The notes: a model not told the origin generated them from the sequence alone. Positions 1 through 5,220 are shown, counted from the first letter of the stretch. The stretch is 7,589 bases of DNA from Eggerthellaceae bacterium (GCA_003452695.1 DMNP01000106.1:1-7589), one strand, 5' to 3'. Translations and numbers: made by a program.

Positions 1-1
1 C

Positions 2-982
2 TGCACGCTTTCGGACGACCTGGCCGCGCAGCTGTCGGACCTGGCCCAGGCGGGCGCTTACGACTACATAATCGTGGAAGCTTCGGGGATATGCGAGCCC
101 ATGCCCATTGCCTACACGATTTCGGAGTACTGCCAGCAGGCGGCGGAAGGGGCTTCCGCCGCCACTGCTGCGGACGAGCCTGCGGTTTCCACGGCGGAGC
201 CCGCCGCTGCCACCGGCGCCGCTGCCCCCGCGCCCGCGCCCTTGCTGGCGCTGGACAACATCGTGGCCGTCGTGGACTGCGCGCGCATGTTGCACGAATT
301 CGACGGCGGGAAACGCCTTTTGCGTCAGGACCTGAACGAAGACGATGTGGAAAGCCTGCTCGTGCAGCAAATCGAATTCTGCACCACGCTGGTCCTGAAC
401 AAAACGGACCTGGTCAGCGCAGAGCAGCTGGCCGAAGTGCGCGCCATCGTGCGCACGCTGCAGAAAGACGCGACCATCGTCGAAGCCGAACATGGGCAGG
501 TGCCGCTCGGCCAGGTGCTGGGGACGCGCAGGTTCGATTTCGACGAGGTGTACCAGTCGGCCGCATGGCTGGACATGCTGGCCCACCCCGAAGAGCACGA
601 GGACCCCGAAACGCTGGAATATGGCATTTCCACGTTCGTGTACGAACGTCGGCGCCCCTTCAGCGTACAGGCGTTCTCGGACTTCGCCACGAACTGGCCC
701 GACTCGGTCATTCGCACGAAGGGCTTCGCATGGGTCGACCAAGATCCCGATACCTGCTTCATCCTAGAACAGGCGGGCGCCCAGCGCTCGTTCACCGACA
801 ACGGGCCGTTCGTGGCATCGTTGCCCGAGGAAGACCAGCAGCGCATCTTGCAGCAGAACCCCGGCGTTGCCGCGCGGTGGAGCCCCGAATGCGGCGACCG
901 CCTGATACGCCTGGTGTTCATCGGGAAGGACATGGACCGCGCCGCCATCGAGGCGCGTCTGGATGCATGCCTTGCGGGCTAG
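2..982 (+). CDS. CobW/COG0523 family GTP-binding metallochaperone, 5' partial
   Basis: The reading frame is open from base 2, so the start lies outside the window. COG0523 proteins are G3E P-loop GTPases that deliver metals such as zinc or cobalt to client proteins in the cytoplasm. The fragment opens with CTLSDDL, matching the end of the family CxCC metal-binding motif. Walker B-like YDYIIVEASGICEP follows at fragment residues 20-33. The guanine-specificity motif NKTD is at residues 133-136. The C-terminal CobW_C domain starts near YGISTFVYERRRPF and runs through WPDSVIRTKGFAWV, and the protein ends in the typical GDRLIRLVFIGKDMDR block. Walker A is upstream and not visible. Between the SGxxEP motif and the VVD strand lies an Ala/Pro-rich low-complexity stretch of about 34 residues (nt 140-241), which is unusual for the family. 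The metal and client cannot be told from this fragment. Family assignment is firm; the function within the family is not. Confidence 0.92.
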   Translation, partial: CTLSDDLAAQLSDLAQAGAYDYIIVEASGICEPMPIAYTISEYCQQAAEGASAATAADEPAVSTAEPAAATGAAAPAPAPLLALDNIVAVVDCARMLHEFDGGKRLLRQDLNEDDVESLLVQQIEFCTTLVLNKTDLVSAEQLAEVRAIVRTLQKDATIVEAEHGQVPLGQVLGTRRFDFDEVYQSAAWLDMLAHPEEHEDPETLEYGISTFVYERRRPFSVQAFSDFATNWPDSVIRTKGFAWVDQDPDTCFILEQAGAQRSFTDNGPFVASLPEEDQQRILQQNPGVAARWSPECGDRLIRLVFIGKDMDRAAIEARLDACLAG

Positions 983-993
983 CCGCAACCAAA

Positions 994-1023
994 GCCCGCC
1001 AGCACCCGCGCCGCTTGGCGGGC
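994..1023 (+). other. hairpin between the GTPase and macro-domain genes
   Basis: GCCCGCCA (994-1001) and TGGCGGGC (1016-1023) form a perfect 8-bp G+C-rich stem with a 14-nt loop, 11 bases after the GTPase stop. No T-run follows, so this is not a convincing intrinsic terminator. It could be a weak terminator, an mRNA processing or stability element between two co-transcribed genes, or chance in G+C-rich DNA. Confidence 0.35.
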
Positions 1024-1054
1024 GCGCAAGAGAGAGCGCGACAAGGAGCACAGC

Positions 1055-2548
1055 GTGCCGCTCACGATAGAAAGAAACGACTTGTCTGCGGTTTCGGCCG
1101 ACGCCATCGTCGTGGCCGCGAACGAATGGCTTCAGATTACCGGCGGCGTGGGAATGACCGTCGCCCGGGCGGCCGGCCTGCAACAGCTGCAGGCGGCATG
1201 CGACGCCATCGGGCACTGCCCGTGCGGTTCGGCCGTGGCAACGCCTGCGTTCAACCTGGATGCCCGGGTCGTGGTGCATGCCGTCGGACCTACGTGGCAC
1301 GGGGGTCATCGCGGCGAGGCCGACACCTTGCGCGAGACCTACGATGCGGCCCTGGAATGTGCCTTCGCGGAAGGCGCCCGTTCCGTTGCCCTTCCGCTTA
1401 TATCGGCAGGCACGTATGGTTTCCCGTCGGACGTTTCGCTTGCCGTTGCCCGCGAAGCCATCCGCGCGTTTTTGAACAGGCACGACAGCATGAACGTGCG
1501 CCTCGTGTTGTACAGCCGCGAATCCGTTGCCGCCGGCATAGCGGCCTATCTGGACATAGCGGAGTACATAGACGATCACTACGTGGCCGACAGCGCCGCA
1601 TGGAACGTGCCGCAGGAGAGCATCATCTTCGATGCGCAGGCACCTGGCCCTGCATTTTCCGGCCCGCGTTTCGAATCTGAGGACGCGGGCGGAGAATCGC
1701 CCCGTCTGCAGGCGGGCGCAATAGACGCAATAGACGCGATAGACGCGATGGGCGCGATGGGCGCGATGGATGCGGCAGCCCCGGAAGCTCGGCAGCCAAA
1801 GGAGCGGCGGGGCCTCTTCGCGCGTTTCGGCGAGGCGCTGGAGCGTTCGCGGCCGCGGCGAGACGAATCGCGCGACGGGGAAGGCGTCGCAGAAGGCGCA
1901 ATCGCAGACGGCAGCGCATCGGCCGTGCTGCTCGCGCCCCAAGCAGCGCCCGACGAAATTGCAAGCGAGGCGGACTCCATCGATGCGGCCATGCTCGATG
2001 CGGCATTGGAGGAAGCGTCGGCTGAGCCCTCTATTGTCGCCCCAGCCCCGGCCGCTTCACCGAGTTCCCCCACTTCGGATGGCGTACAGAGCGCCGAGCG
2101 CGCGATGGGTTCGGCGGGCGCGCTGGTCGCTCCGGGTGCCACAGGCGCGCTGGAGCCGGTCGGTACGGCGAGCATGCGGGGCACACCACGCCTGGAAGAC
2201 CTGCTGGACAACCTGGACGCCCCGTTTTCCACGACGTTGCTTGCGCTTATCGACGAGCGGGGGATGAGCGACGCGCAGGTGTACAAGCGCGCGAACATGA
2301 GCCGCCAGCTGTTCAGCAAGATTCGCTCGAACGCATCGTACCGCCCCACCAAGAAAACCGCCCTGGCCCTGGCCGTGGCGCTCGGGCTGGATTTGGAAGA
2401 GACCCGCGCGCTGCTCGGCCGGGCCGGTTTCGCGCTTTCCCGCAGCAGCAAGGCAGACGTTATCGTGGAATACTTCATCCGCACGGGCAACTACGACATC
2501 TTCCAGATTAACGAAGCCCTATACGCCTTCGACCAGCCCATTCTCTAG
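1055..2548 (+). CDS. macro-domain protein with low-complexity linker and C-terminal XRE-like helical domain
   Basis: The start is GTG, chosen because AAGGAG (1043-1048) sits 6 nt upstream; the protein has 497 residues. Residues 1-160 form a macro domain, a fold that binds ADP-ribose and often removes it from proteins, nucleic acids or O-acetyl-ADP-ribose. It resembles E. coli YmdB: D9 matches the adenine-binding Asp, N23 matches YmdB N25, VVVHAVGPTWHGG is at 72-84, and the phosphate loop LISAGTYGFP is at 115-124. Two conserved positions differ: V20 replaces the first Asn of VNAAN, and G33 replaces the YmdB Asp35. Residues about 175-378 are Ala/Pro/Ser-rich and probably disordered; they include six 9-bp repeats. 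Residues 379-497 form a helical domain with an XRE-like helix-turn-helix look (SDAQVYKRANMSRQLFSKIR), ending NYDIFQINEALYAFDQPIL. I recall this tail from other macro-domain and stand-alone proteins of gut Clostridia, but not its function. A role in ADP-ribose signalling or transcription is inference. Confidence 0.9.
   Translation: MPLTIERNDLSAVSADAIVVAANEWLQITGGVGMTVARAAGLQQLQAACDAIGHCPCGSAVATPAFNLDARVVVHAVGPTWHGGHRGEADTLRETYDAALECAFAEGARSVALPLISAGTYGFPSDVSLAVAREAIRAFLNRHDSMNVRLVLYSRESVAAGIAAYLDIAEYIDDHYVADSAAWNVPQESIIFDAQAPGPAFSGPRFESEDAGGESPRLQAGAIDAIDAIDAMGAMGAMDAAAPEARQPKERRGLFARFGEALERSRPRRDESRDGEGVAEGAIADGSASAVLLAPQAAPDEIASEADSIDAAMLDAALEEASAEPSIVAPAPAASPSSPTSDGVQSAERAMGSAGALVAPGATGALEPVGTASMRGTPRLEDLLDNLDAPFSTTLLALIDERGMSDAQVYKRANMSRQLFSKIRSNASYRPTKKTALALAVALGLDLEETRALLGRAGFALSRSSKADVIVEYFIRTGNYDIFQINEALYAFDQPIL
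1718..1771 (+). repeat. 9-bp tandem repeat, six units, inside the macro-protein linker
   Basis: Six successive 9-bp units are visible: GCAATAGAC twice, GCGATAGAC, GCGATGGGC twice, GCGATGGAT. They are in frame and encode AID AID AID AMG AMG AMD (residues 222-239). The unit length keeps the frame whatever the copy number, so slipped-strand changes would lengthen or shorten the linker without breaking the gene. Confidence 0.9.
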
Positions 2549-2556
2549 CGCACATA

Positions 2557-2586
2557 TGTCAAGAGAAACGTCCCCCTGACACACAC
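2557..2586 (+). repeat. REP-like interspersed repeat, copy 1
   Basis: The first 28 bases match copy 2 (4677-4704) at 26 positions, in the same orientation. It begins TGTCAAGAGAA and ends CCCCCTGACACAC. TGTCA and TGACA form a 5-bp inverted terminal stem around a pyrimidine-rich interior. It starts 9 bases after the macro-protein stop. From memory, similar TGTCA/CCCCCTGACA elements are scattered between genes in Coriobacteria and Firmicutes; that is recollection, not a search. The 3' stem side is intact but the 5' side is degenerate compared with copy 2. Confidence 0.7.
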
Positions 2587-2598
2587 GGCAGGGGCCGA

Positions 2599-2676
2599 GC
2601 GAAACCGCGCATAATGTGCAATCTCATGCAATCCTGAGCGCAAAATGCATGAGATCGCGCGAAATGCGCGGTTCGC
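2599..2676. repeat. long nested palindrome / imperfect hairpin
   Basis: Two perfect 10-bp inverted repeats are nested. The outer pair is AACCGCGCAT (2603-2612) with ATGCGCGGTT (2664-2673). The inner pair is ATCTCATGCA (2621-2630) with TGCATGAGAT (2646-2655). The 8-nt segments between them are the same length on both sides and pair partly as RNA: T2615-G2661 wobble, G2616-C2660, T2617-G2659 wobble, G2618-C2658, C2619-G2657. Beyond a bulged A2602, GCG (2599-2601) pairs with CGC (2674-2676). The loop is 15 nt (2631-2645). The result is one hairpin of roughly 28 pairs over 78 nt. No T-tract follows on the plus strand, so it is not a classical terminator. It could be a structured RNA, a transcription barrier or a small palindromic mobile repeat. 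Confidence 0.75.
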
Positions 2677-2808
2677 CGAAACCGGGCGAGCGCGGGCAAC
2701 GGCGTTCGAGAGCGGCAGGCCGCTCGGCGGCGCTCGCGCGCTCGTCGAACCCGTCGACCGCCGCCTGCTGCGCCCCGTACAAGGCGGCGGCCGGGGCCAT
2801 CATGCTCG
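2624..2808 (-). CDS. doubtful small ORF, unknown
   Basis: An open frame from ATG at 2808 to a stop at 2624 would encode about 60 residues beginning MMAPAAALYGAQQAAVDGFD. Its first half favours G or C in third codon positions, which is the only support. I see no Shine-Dalgarno sequence upstream and no family resemblance, and its 3' half runs through the inner part of the nested palindrome. It may be a spurious frame in G+C-rich DNA, or a remnant like the neighbouring ATPase fragment. The same frame extends upstream to ATG at 2890, but that part overlaps the ATPase remnant in another frame. Confidence 0.15.
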
Positions 2809-2825
2809 AGGTGGAGCGGTTTGGC

Positions 2826-2981
2826 TCACACGAGGTGCGCCATGCGCAGCGGCAGGTAAATCCTGTTGCCTTCGCCCTCAGGGTCTGCACGACCGCGTTC
2901 GATGCGTGTCGGGATGCAGCTCGAATCGTACGGCTGGGCCGATATGTCCATTATATACGCGCGGACACCCGCCCACGTCAT
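2826..2981 (-). pseudogene. probable remnant of the 3' end of a DUF4143-type ATPase gene
   Basis: On the minus strand an open frame of 51 codons begins at ATG 2981 and stops at 2826-2828, just downstream of the intact ATPase. Its last residues, GNRIYLPLRMAHLV, resemble the extreme C-terminus of that ATPase (GKKVTLPLYLAMLPLP); endings of the type xxLPLYMAxxx are common in this family. The upstream half does not align clearly, no ribosome binding site precedes the ATG, and no Walker motifs are present. The simplest reading is that a second, related ATPase gene once lay here and only its tail survives. Alternatives are a chance match or a real 51-residue peptide. Confidence 0.4.
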
Positions 2982-2988
2982 GGTAGCT

Positions 2989-4302
2989 TTATGGCAGGGG
3001 CAACATCGCGAGGTAAAGCGGCAGCGTCACCTTCTTGCCATGGCGGCCCACGTTGCCGTCGATGAGCTTGTAGCCGACGACTACGCCCTCCCGCCCGAGC
3101 ACGTTGTCTAGGGATGCGGTGGAGCCGCGAGAGGCTTTAACCTCGACGGGCTCGACCGCACCGCCGCGCTCGAGCAGAAACTCGATCTCGTGGTTGCCGC
3201 TTTTCGACATCCAGTAGCGCAGCGGGTCGCCGTTGGCGGCGAGCATGCATGCGACCAGGTTCTCGTAGAGCCCGCCTTTCATCGGCCCTTTCAGGGTGTT
3301 GTCCACGACTGCAGCCTTCATGCTGAAATCGTACATCGCCATGAGCAGCCCGGTGTCGTTCGCGTAGAGCCTGAAGCGGCTCCCGTCTTCGTAGGCTGCG
3401 AGCGGAAAATCGAGCGTGGAGACGGCTTGGCAGCGCAAGGCCATTTCCGATCCGACCACCCAATCGACCGCCCTGTCGAATTTCCGCGCGCTCCCGCGCT
3501 TCTCGACGACTGCGTACTGGAACTTGGTGTTCTCTTTGGCGAGCTGCCGCGGAAGCGACAGATAGCACGAGCGAGCTTTGACGCGCTGTGCGGAAGAGGC
3601 GTAGCGCGCTATGTCGTCGAGGTAGAGCGCATGGATGGCCAGCTGCTCCTCGTGGGCGGCGCCGTAATCCCACCCGTTCGAGAAGGCCTCGACCACGGCG
3701 GGCATGCCGCCCACCGCAAGGTATTCCCTCAGGAGTCGCATCATCATGTCGTGCACCGCCTGGGGAATCGGCTCGAGGGTGCTCAGATGGGACTTCAGCG
3801 AATCGAGCGCTTCGTCGTCGTAGCCTCGTGCCCAGAGGAACTCCTCGAAATCGAGGGGGCGCATCGTCACCTGTTCCTCGTAGCCCACGGGCAGAGAGGG
3901 CGTATCATCAAGCTCGCGGAATCTTACGCCGAGCAAGGACCCGGATCCGACGACGTCGCACCTGCCATCTTGCGCGAGGTATTTGAACGAGGCGCGCGCC
4001 GCCGGACATTCCTGTATCTCGTCGAAGAACAAAAGCGTCTTGCCGGGCACGATATGCGCCCCGGGGACGATCAGCGTAATGCGCGAGAGCACGCTTTCCG
4101 CCGAGAGCGGTCCGTCGAAGACGGCCCGGTACTCGGGATGCTCGACGAAGTCGAGCTTCACGTAGCTCTCGTAAGCCTCCTCGCCGAAGCGGTCGACGAT
4201 GAAGGACTTCCCCACCTGGCGCGCCCCGTTAACGAGGAGGCACTTCTTTTTATGCGATTTCTTCCATCGGGTGAGAAAATCGGTCATCTTCCTTCTGAGC
4301 AC
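2989..4302 (-). CDS. AAA family ATPase with C-terminal DUF4143 (PD-(D/E)XK-like) domain
   Basis: The start is GTG at 4302, because AAGGAGG (4308-4314 on the minus strand) ends 5 nt before it. An in-frame TTG at 4323 would place the ribosome binding site inside the gene. The protein has 437 residues, typical for the family. Walker A GARQVGKS is at 26-33 and Walker B LLFFDE at 90-95. A sensor-like VVGSGS is at 116-121, the linker RPLDFEEFLWA at 147-157, and the DUF4143 signature YLAVGGMP at 193-200. The C-terminal EIEFLLERGG...EVKAS (E374, E387, K389) matches a PD-(D/E)XK nuclease-like core. The family is abundant in gut anaerobes and archaea, often in several copies per genome; its biological role is not established. 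No toxin or partner gene adjoins it. It is transcribed alone, bracketed at a distance by the two REP-like repeats, and a probable decayed relative lies directly downstream. Confidence 0.93.
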   Translation of the reverse strand: MLRRKMTDFLTRWKKSHKKKCLLVNGARQVGKSFIVDRFGEEAYESYVKLDFVEHPEYRAVFDGPLSAESVLSRITLIVPGAHIVPGKTLLFFDEIQECPAARASFKYLAQDGRCDVVGSGSLLGVRFRELDDTPSLPVGYEEQVTMRPLDFEEFLWARGYDDEALDSLKSHLSTLEPIPQAVHDMMMRLLREYLAVGGMPAVVEAFSNGWDYGAAHEEQLAIHALYLDDIARYASSAQRVKARSCYLSLPRQLAKENTKFQYAVVEKRGSARKFDRAVDWVVGSEMALRCQAVSTLDFPLAAYEDGSRFRLYANDTGLLMAMYDFSMKAAVVDNTLKGPMKGGLYENLVACMLAANGDPLRYWMSKSGNHEIEFLLERGGAVEPVEVKASRGSTASLDNVLGREGVVVGYKLIDGNVGRHGKKVTLPLYLAMLPLP

Positions 4303-4350
4303 GGCGTCCTCCTTCAAATGCAACTTTTCAAGGATATTTTATGCTGATGT

Positions 4351-4398
4351 TTGCATCTTTTTAGAACCAATTATACCAATGATTGCATCTTTTCACGA
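4351..4398 (-). promoter_or_regulatory. promoter of the DUF4143 ATPase with flanking direct repeats
   Basis: On the minus strand a perfect -10 box TATAAT lies at 4370-4375. Seventeen bases upstream is a poor -35 box, TCGTGA (4393-4398). The predicted start near 4363 gives a leader of about 61 nt ahead of the GTG. The plus-strand sequence TTGCATCTTTT occurs at 4351-4361 and again at 4383-4393, in the same orientation, 32 bp apart (about three helical turns), one copy on each side of the -10 box. This arrangement looks like a pair of operator half-sites for a regulator that could block the promoter. The regulator is unknown; the repeats are seen, their role is inferred. Confidence 0.5.
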
Positions 4399-4439
4399 TA
4401 GCGCCCAAACCTCGTTGGCACCCCGAGAGGCAGCCAAAA

Positions 4440-4630
4440 GCGCTGCGAGCGCAACGACCGACCTCGTAGGTGTTTGCACGCAATGGAGATATGAGCAATG
4501 TTCCATTGCCTGAGGGGTAATGGAACATGTTGGGCACATTCGCATGACAGCATGATTGAAGGGCGAGGTCCATGCGACCCTCGCCCTTCTCGACAATGAG
4601 TCGGGAGAACGTTTCTCCCGACTCATTTTT
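4440..4630 (+). ncRNA. candidate structured small RNA ending in an intrinsic terminator
   Basis: The plus strand shows consecutive hairpins. GCGCT/AGCGC is at 4440-4452. A 13-bp stem with one G-U pair is at 4498-4510/4516-4528 with loop TGAGG. A 13-bp stem with one bulged C is at 4558-4570/4576-4589 with loop CATGC. A perfect 15-bp stem at 4595-4627 runs into a T-tract. The last is a plus-strand terminator, yet no plus-strand gene lies between the macro gene (stop at 2548) and this point. A short RNA transcribed rightward would explain this. The 5' end is not defined; I found no convincing plus-strand promoter, although TTGCAT/TATACC with a short 15-bp spacer occurs at 4351-4377. Alternatives are a remnant of a lost gene's 3' end or a block on antisense transcription. 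Confidence 0.35.
4595..4630 (+). terminator. strong intrinsic terminator, plus strand
   Basis: AATGAGTCGGGAGAA (4595-4609) and TTCTCCCGACTCATT (4613-4627) form a perfect 15-bp stem with a CGT loop. The stem's last two Ts and the next three make a five-T tract (4626-4630). On the minus strand no U-run follows the stem, so it points rightward only. Confidence 0.75.
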
Positions 4631-4673
4631 CACAGCCCCATTACCAGGGGTGCTTCCTTCGCCAAAAGCGCGA

Positions 4674-4704
4674 GTGTGTCAAGAGAAGCATCCCCCTGAC
4701 ACAC
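4674..4704 (+). repeat. REP-like interspersed repeat, copy 2
   Basis: This copy shares 26 of 28 bases with copy 1 (2557-2584), in the same orientation. Here the ends form a perfect 8-bp inverted repeat, GTGTGTCA (4674-4681) against TGACACAC (4697-4704), around a 15-nt interior with purine- and pyrimidine-rich halves. It lies between the plus-strand terminator and the pilin terminator. Together the two copies bracket 2.1 kb that includes the DUF4143 ATPase. Confidence 0.75.
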
Positions 4705-4728
4705 GCCCCCAACCATTCTTAACTTAGC

Positions 4729-4761
4729 AAAATGGGGCAGACATTACGGTGCCCGCCCCAT
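4729..4761 (-). terminator. intrinsic terminator of the prepilin gene
   Basis: Read on the minus strand, ATGGGGC (4755-4761) pairs with GCCCCAT (4732-4738) across a 16-nt loop and runs directly into TTTT (4729-4732). It begins 27 bases after the prepilin stop codon, the right place and orientation to end that transcript. The stem is short but G+C-rich. Confidence 0.6.
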
Positions 4762-4788
4762 CGTTACGCCAAATAAAGCTGCGTACTA

Positions 4789-5220
4789 CTACGAGAGTGT
4801 GTAAGTCACAGAGCTCAACGCCCCATTGCTATAAGTGAACACGACCGTAGCGCTACCGGGGGTACCACCGTCTTCAACTTCAAACGGAAGCTCAGTAGCT
4901 ACCCCACTCCAGTTATTCGCTTGCTGGGATTCGATCCTCACCCCATCAACGGTGACGGTATCAGCATCTGCATCGTACACTGCGTGCGTTCCGTCATTCT
5001 GTTTTGTGATGTAAACCGTCTGCGCCTCAGCATATGCCGAGCGAATGTTTGCAATCGACGTTGCGTCGCGGGCATTCTCGAGCTGGCTTGTGAAAATCGG
5101 GATGGCGATGGCGATGAGGATCGCGATGATGGCGATGACGATGAGCATCTCCATCAGGGTGAAGCCCTTTTGGCCTTGGGCTTCGAGCGCGGCTTTGCGC
5201 TCCTTGAGCATGTCTAGCAT
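4789..5220 (-). CDS. type IV prepilin / pseudopilin
   Basis: The start ATG at 5220 is fixed by AAGGAGG (5226-5232) 5 nt upstream; a longer in-frame extension to 5415 runs through the promoter region and is rejected. The protein has 143 residues. The leader ends QGQKG (15-19) and is followed by FTLMEMLIVIAIIAILIAIAIP, with the conserved Glu at position 5 of the mature protein (E24). This is the signal cut and N-methylated by prepilin peptidase before insertion in the membrane and assembly into a pilus or pseudopilus. An amphipathic stretch NARDATSIANIRSAYAEAQ follows, then a short C-terminal beta-like region with no cysteines. Mature length is 124 residues, in the range of ComGC-like or minor pilins. 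No assembly ATPase, platform protein or peptidase gene adjoins it, so the machinery must be elsewhere. The distal half is visibly lower in G+C than flanking genes, which may mean recent exchange. Confidence 0.9.
   Translation of the reverse strand: MLDMLKERKAALEAQGQKGFTLMEMLIVIAIIAILIAIAIPIFTSQLENARDATSIANIRSAYAEAQTVYITKQNDGTHAVYDADADTVTVDGVRIESQQANNWSGVATELPFEVEDGGTPGSATVVFTYSNGALSSVTYTLS

Larger units (their letters stand above)
2549..2825. other. intergenic stretch without a firm gene
   Basis: The region follows the macro-protein stop. It holds a REP-like repeat (2557-2586), a long nested palindrome (2599-2676) and a G+C-rich tract with a second small hairpin: GAGCGGC (2710-2716) against GCCGCTC (2719-2725), leaving at most a 4-nt loop. 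Neither hairpin is followed by a T-run, so I see no standard intrinsic terminator for the macro gene. A perfect TATAAT hexamer lies just to the right on the minus strand (2950-2955), without a good -35 box, and could drive leftward transcription into this region. Confidence 0.6.
4303..4788. other. structure-rich intergenic region without a protein gene
   Basis: This 486-base gap between two minus-strand genes contains, from left to right: the leader and promoter of the ATPase; a series of hairpins at 4440-4452, 4498-4528 and 4558-4589; a strong plus-strand terminator (4595-4630); REP-like copy 2 (4674-4704); and the terminator of the pilin gene (4729-4761). The 11-mer GCCAAAAGCGC occurs at 4433-4443 and at 4661-4671, on either side of the hairpin cluster. 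Frames of 60-104 codons exist here but lack ribosome binding sites and cross the hairpins, so I treat them as noncoding. Confidence 0.6.

Noticed and set aside
764..1942. Minus-strand open frame of 392 codons opposite the GTPase and macro genes
   Set aside because: It lies antisense to two genes with clear domains, has an Arg/Ala/Gly-rich composition typical of G+C-rich shadow frames and shows no recognisable motif.
1579..2490. Minus-strand open frame of 303 codons opposite the macro-protein linker and tail
   Set aside because: Its Ser/Ala-rich composition mirrors the linker on the other strand, and the plus-strand frame continues into a recognised C-terminal domain.
2599..2676. Integron attC site
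   Set aside because: The imperfect stem-loop shape is suggestive, but the ends lack the GTTRRRY/RYYYAAC core sites and there is no cassette array or integrase.
2616..3065. Plus-strand open frame of 149 codons
   Set aside because: It starts inside the nested palindrome without a ribosome binding site, is Arg/Ala-rich, and runs antisense into the 3' end of the DUF4143 ATPase.
3190..4347. Plus-strand open frame of 385 codons opposite the DUF4143 ATPase
   Set aside because: It is fully antisense to a gene with intact Walker and DUF4143 motifs and reads through that gene's ribosome binding site; no family resemblance.
4361..4633. Short minus-strand frames of 60-90 codons in the hairpin region
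   Set aside because: They cross the terminator and other hairpins, lack ribosome binding sites and resemble nothing known.
2557..4704. CRISPR array or insertion-sequence ends
   Set aside because: Only two repeat copies exist, 2.1 kb apart and in direct orientation; no spacers, transposase or terminal inverted repeats were seen.
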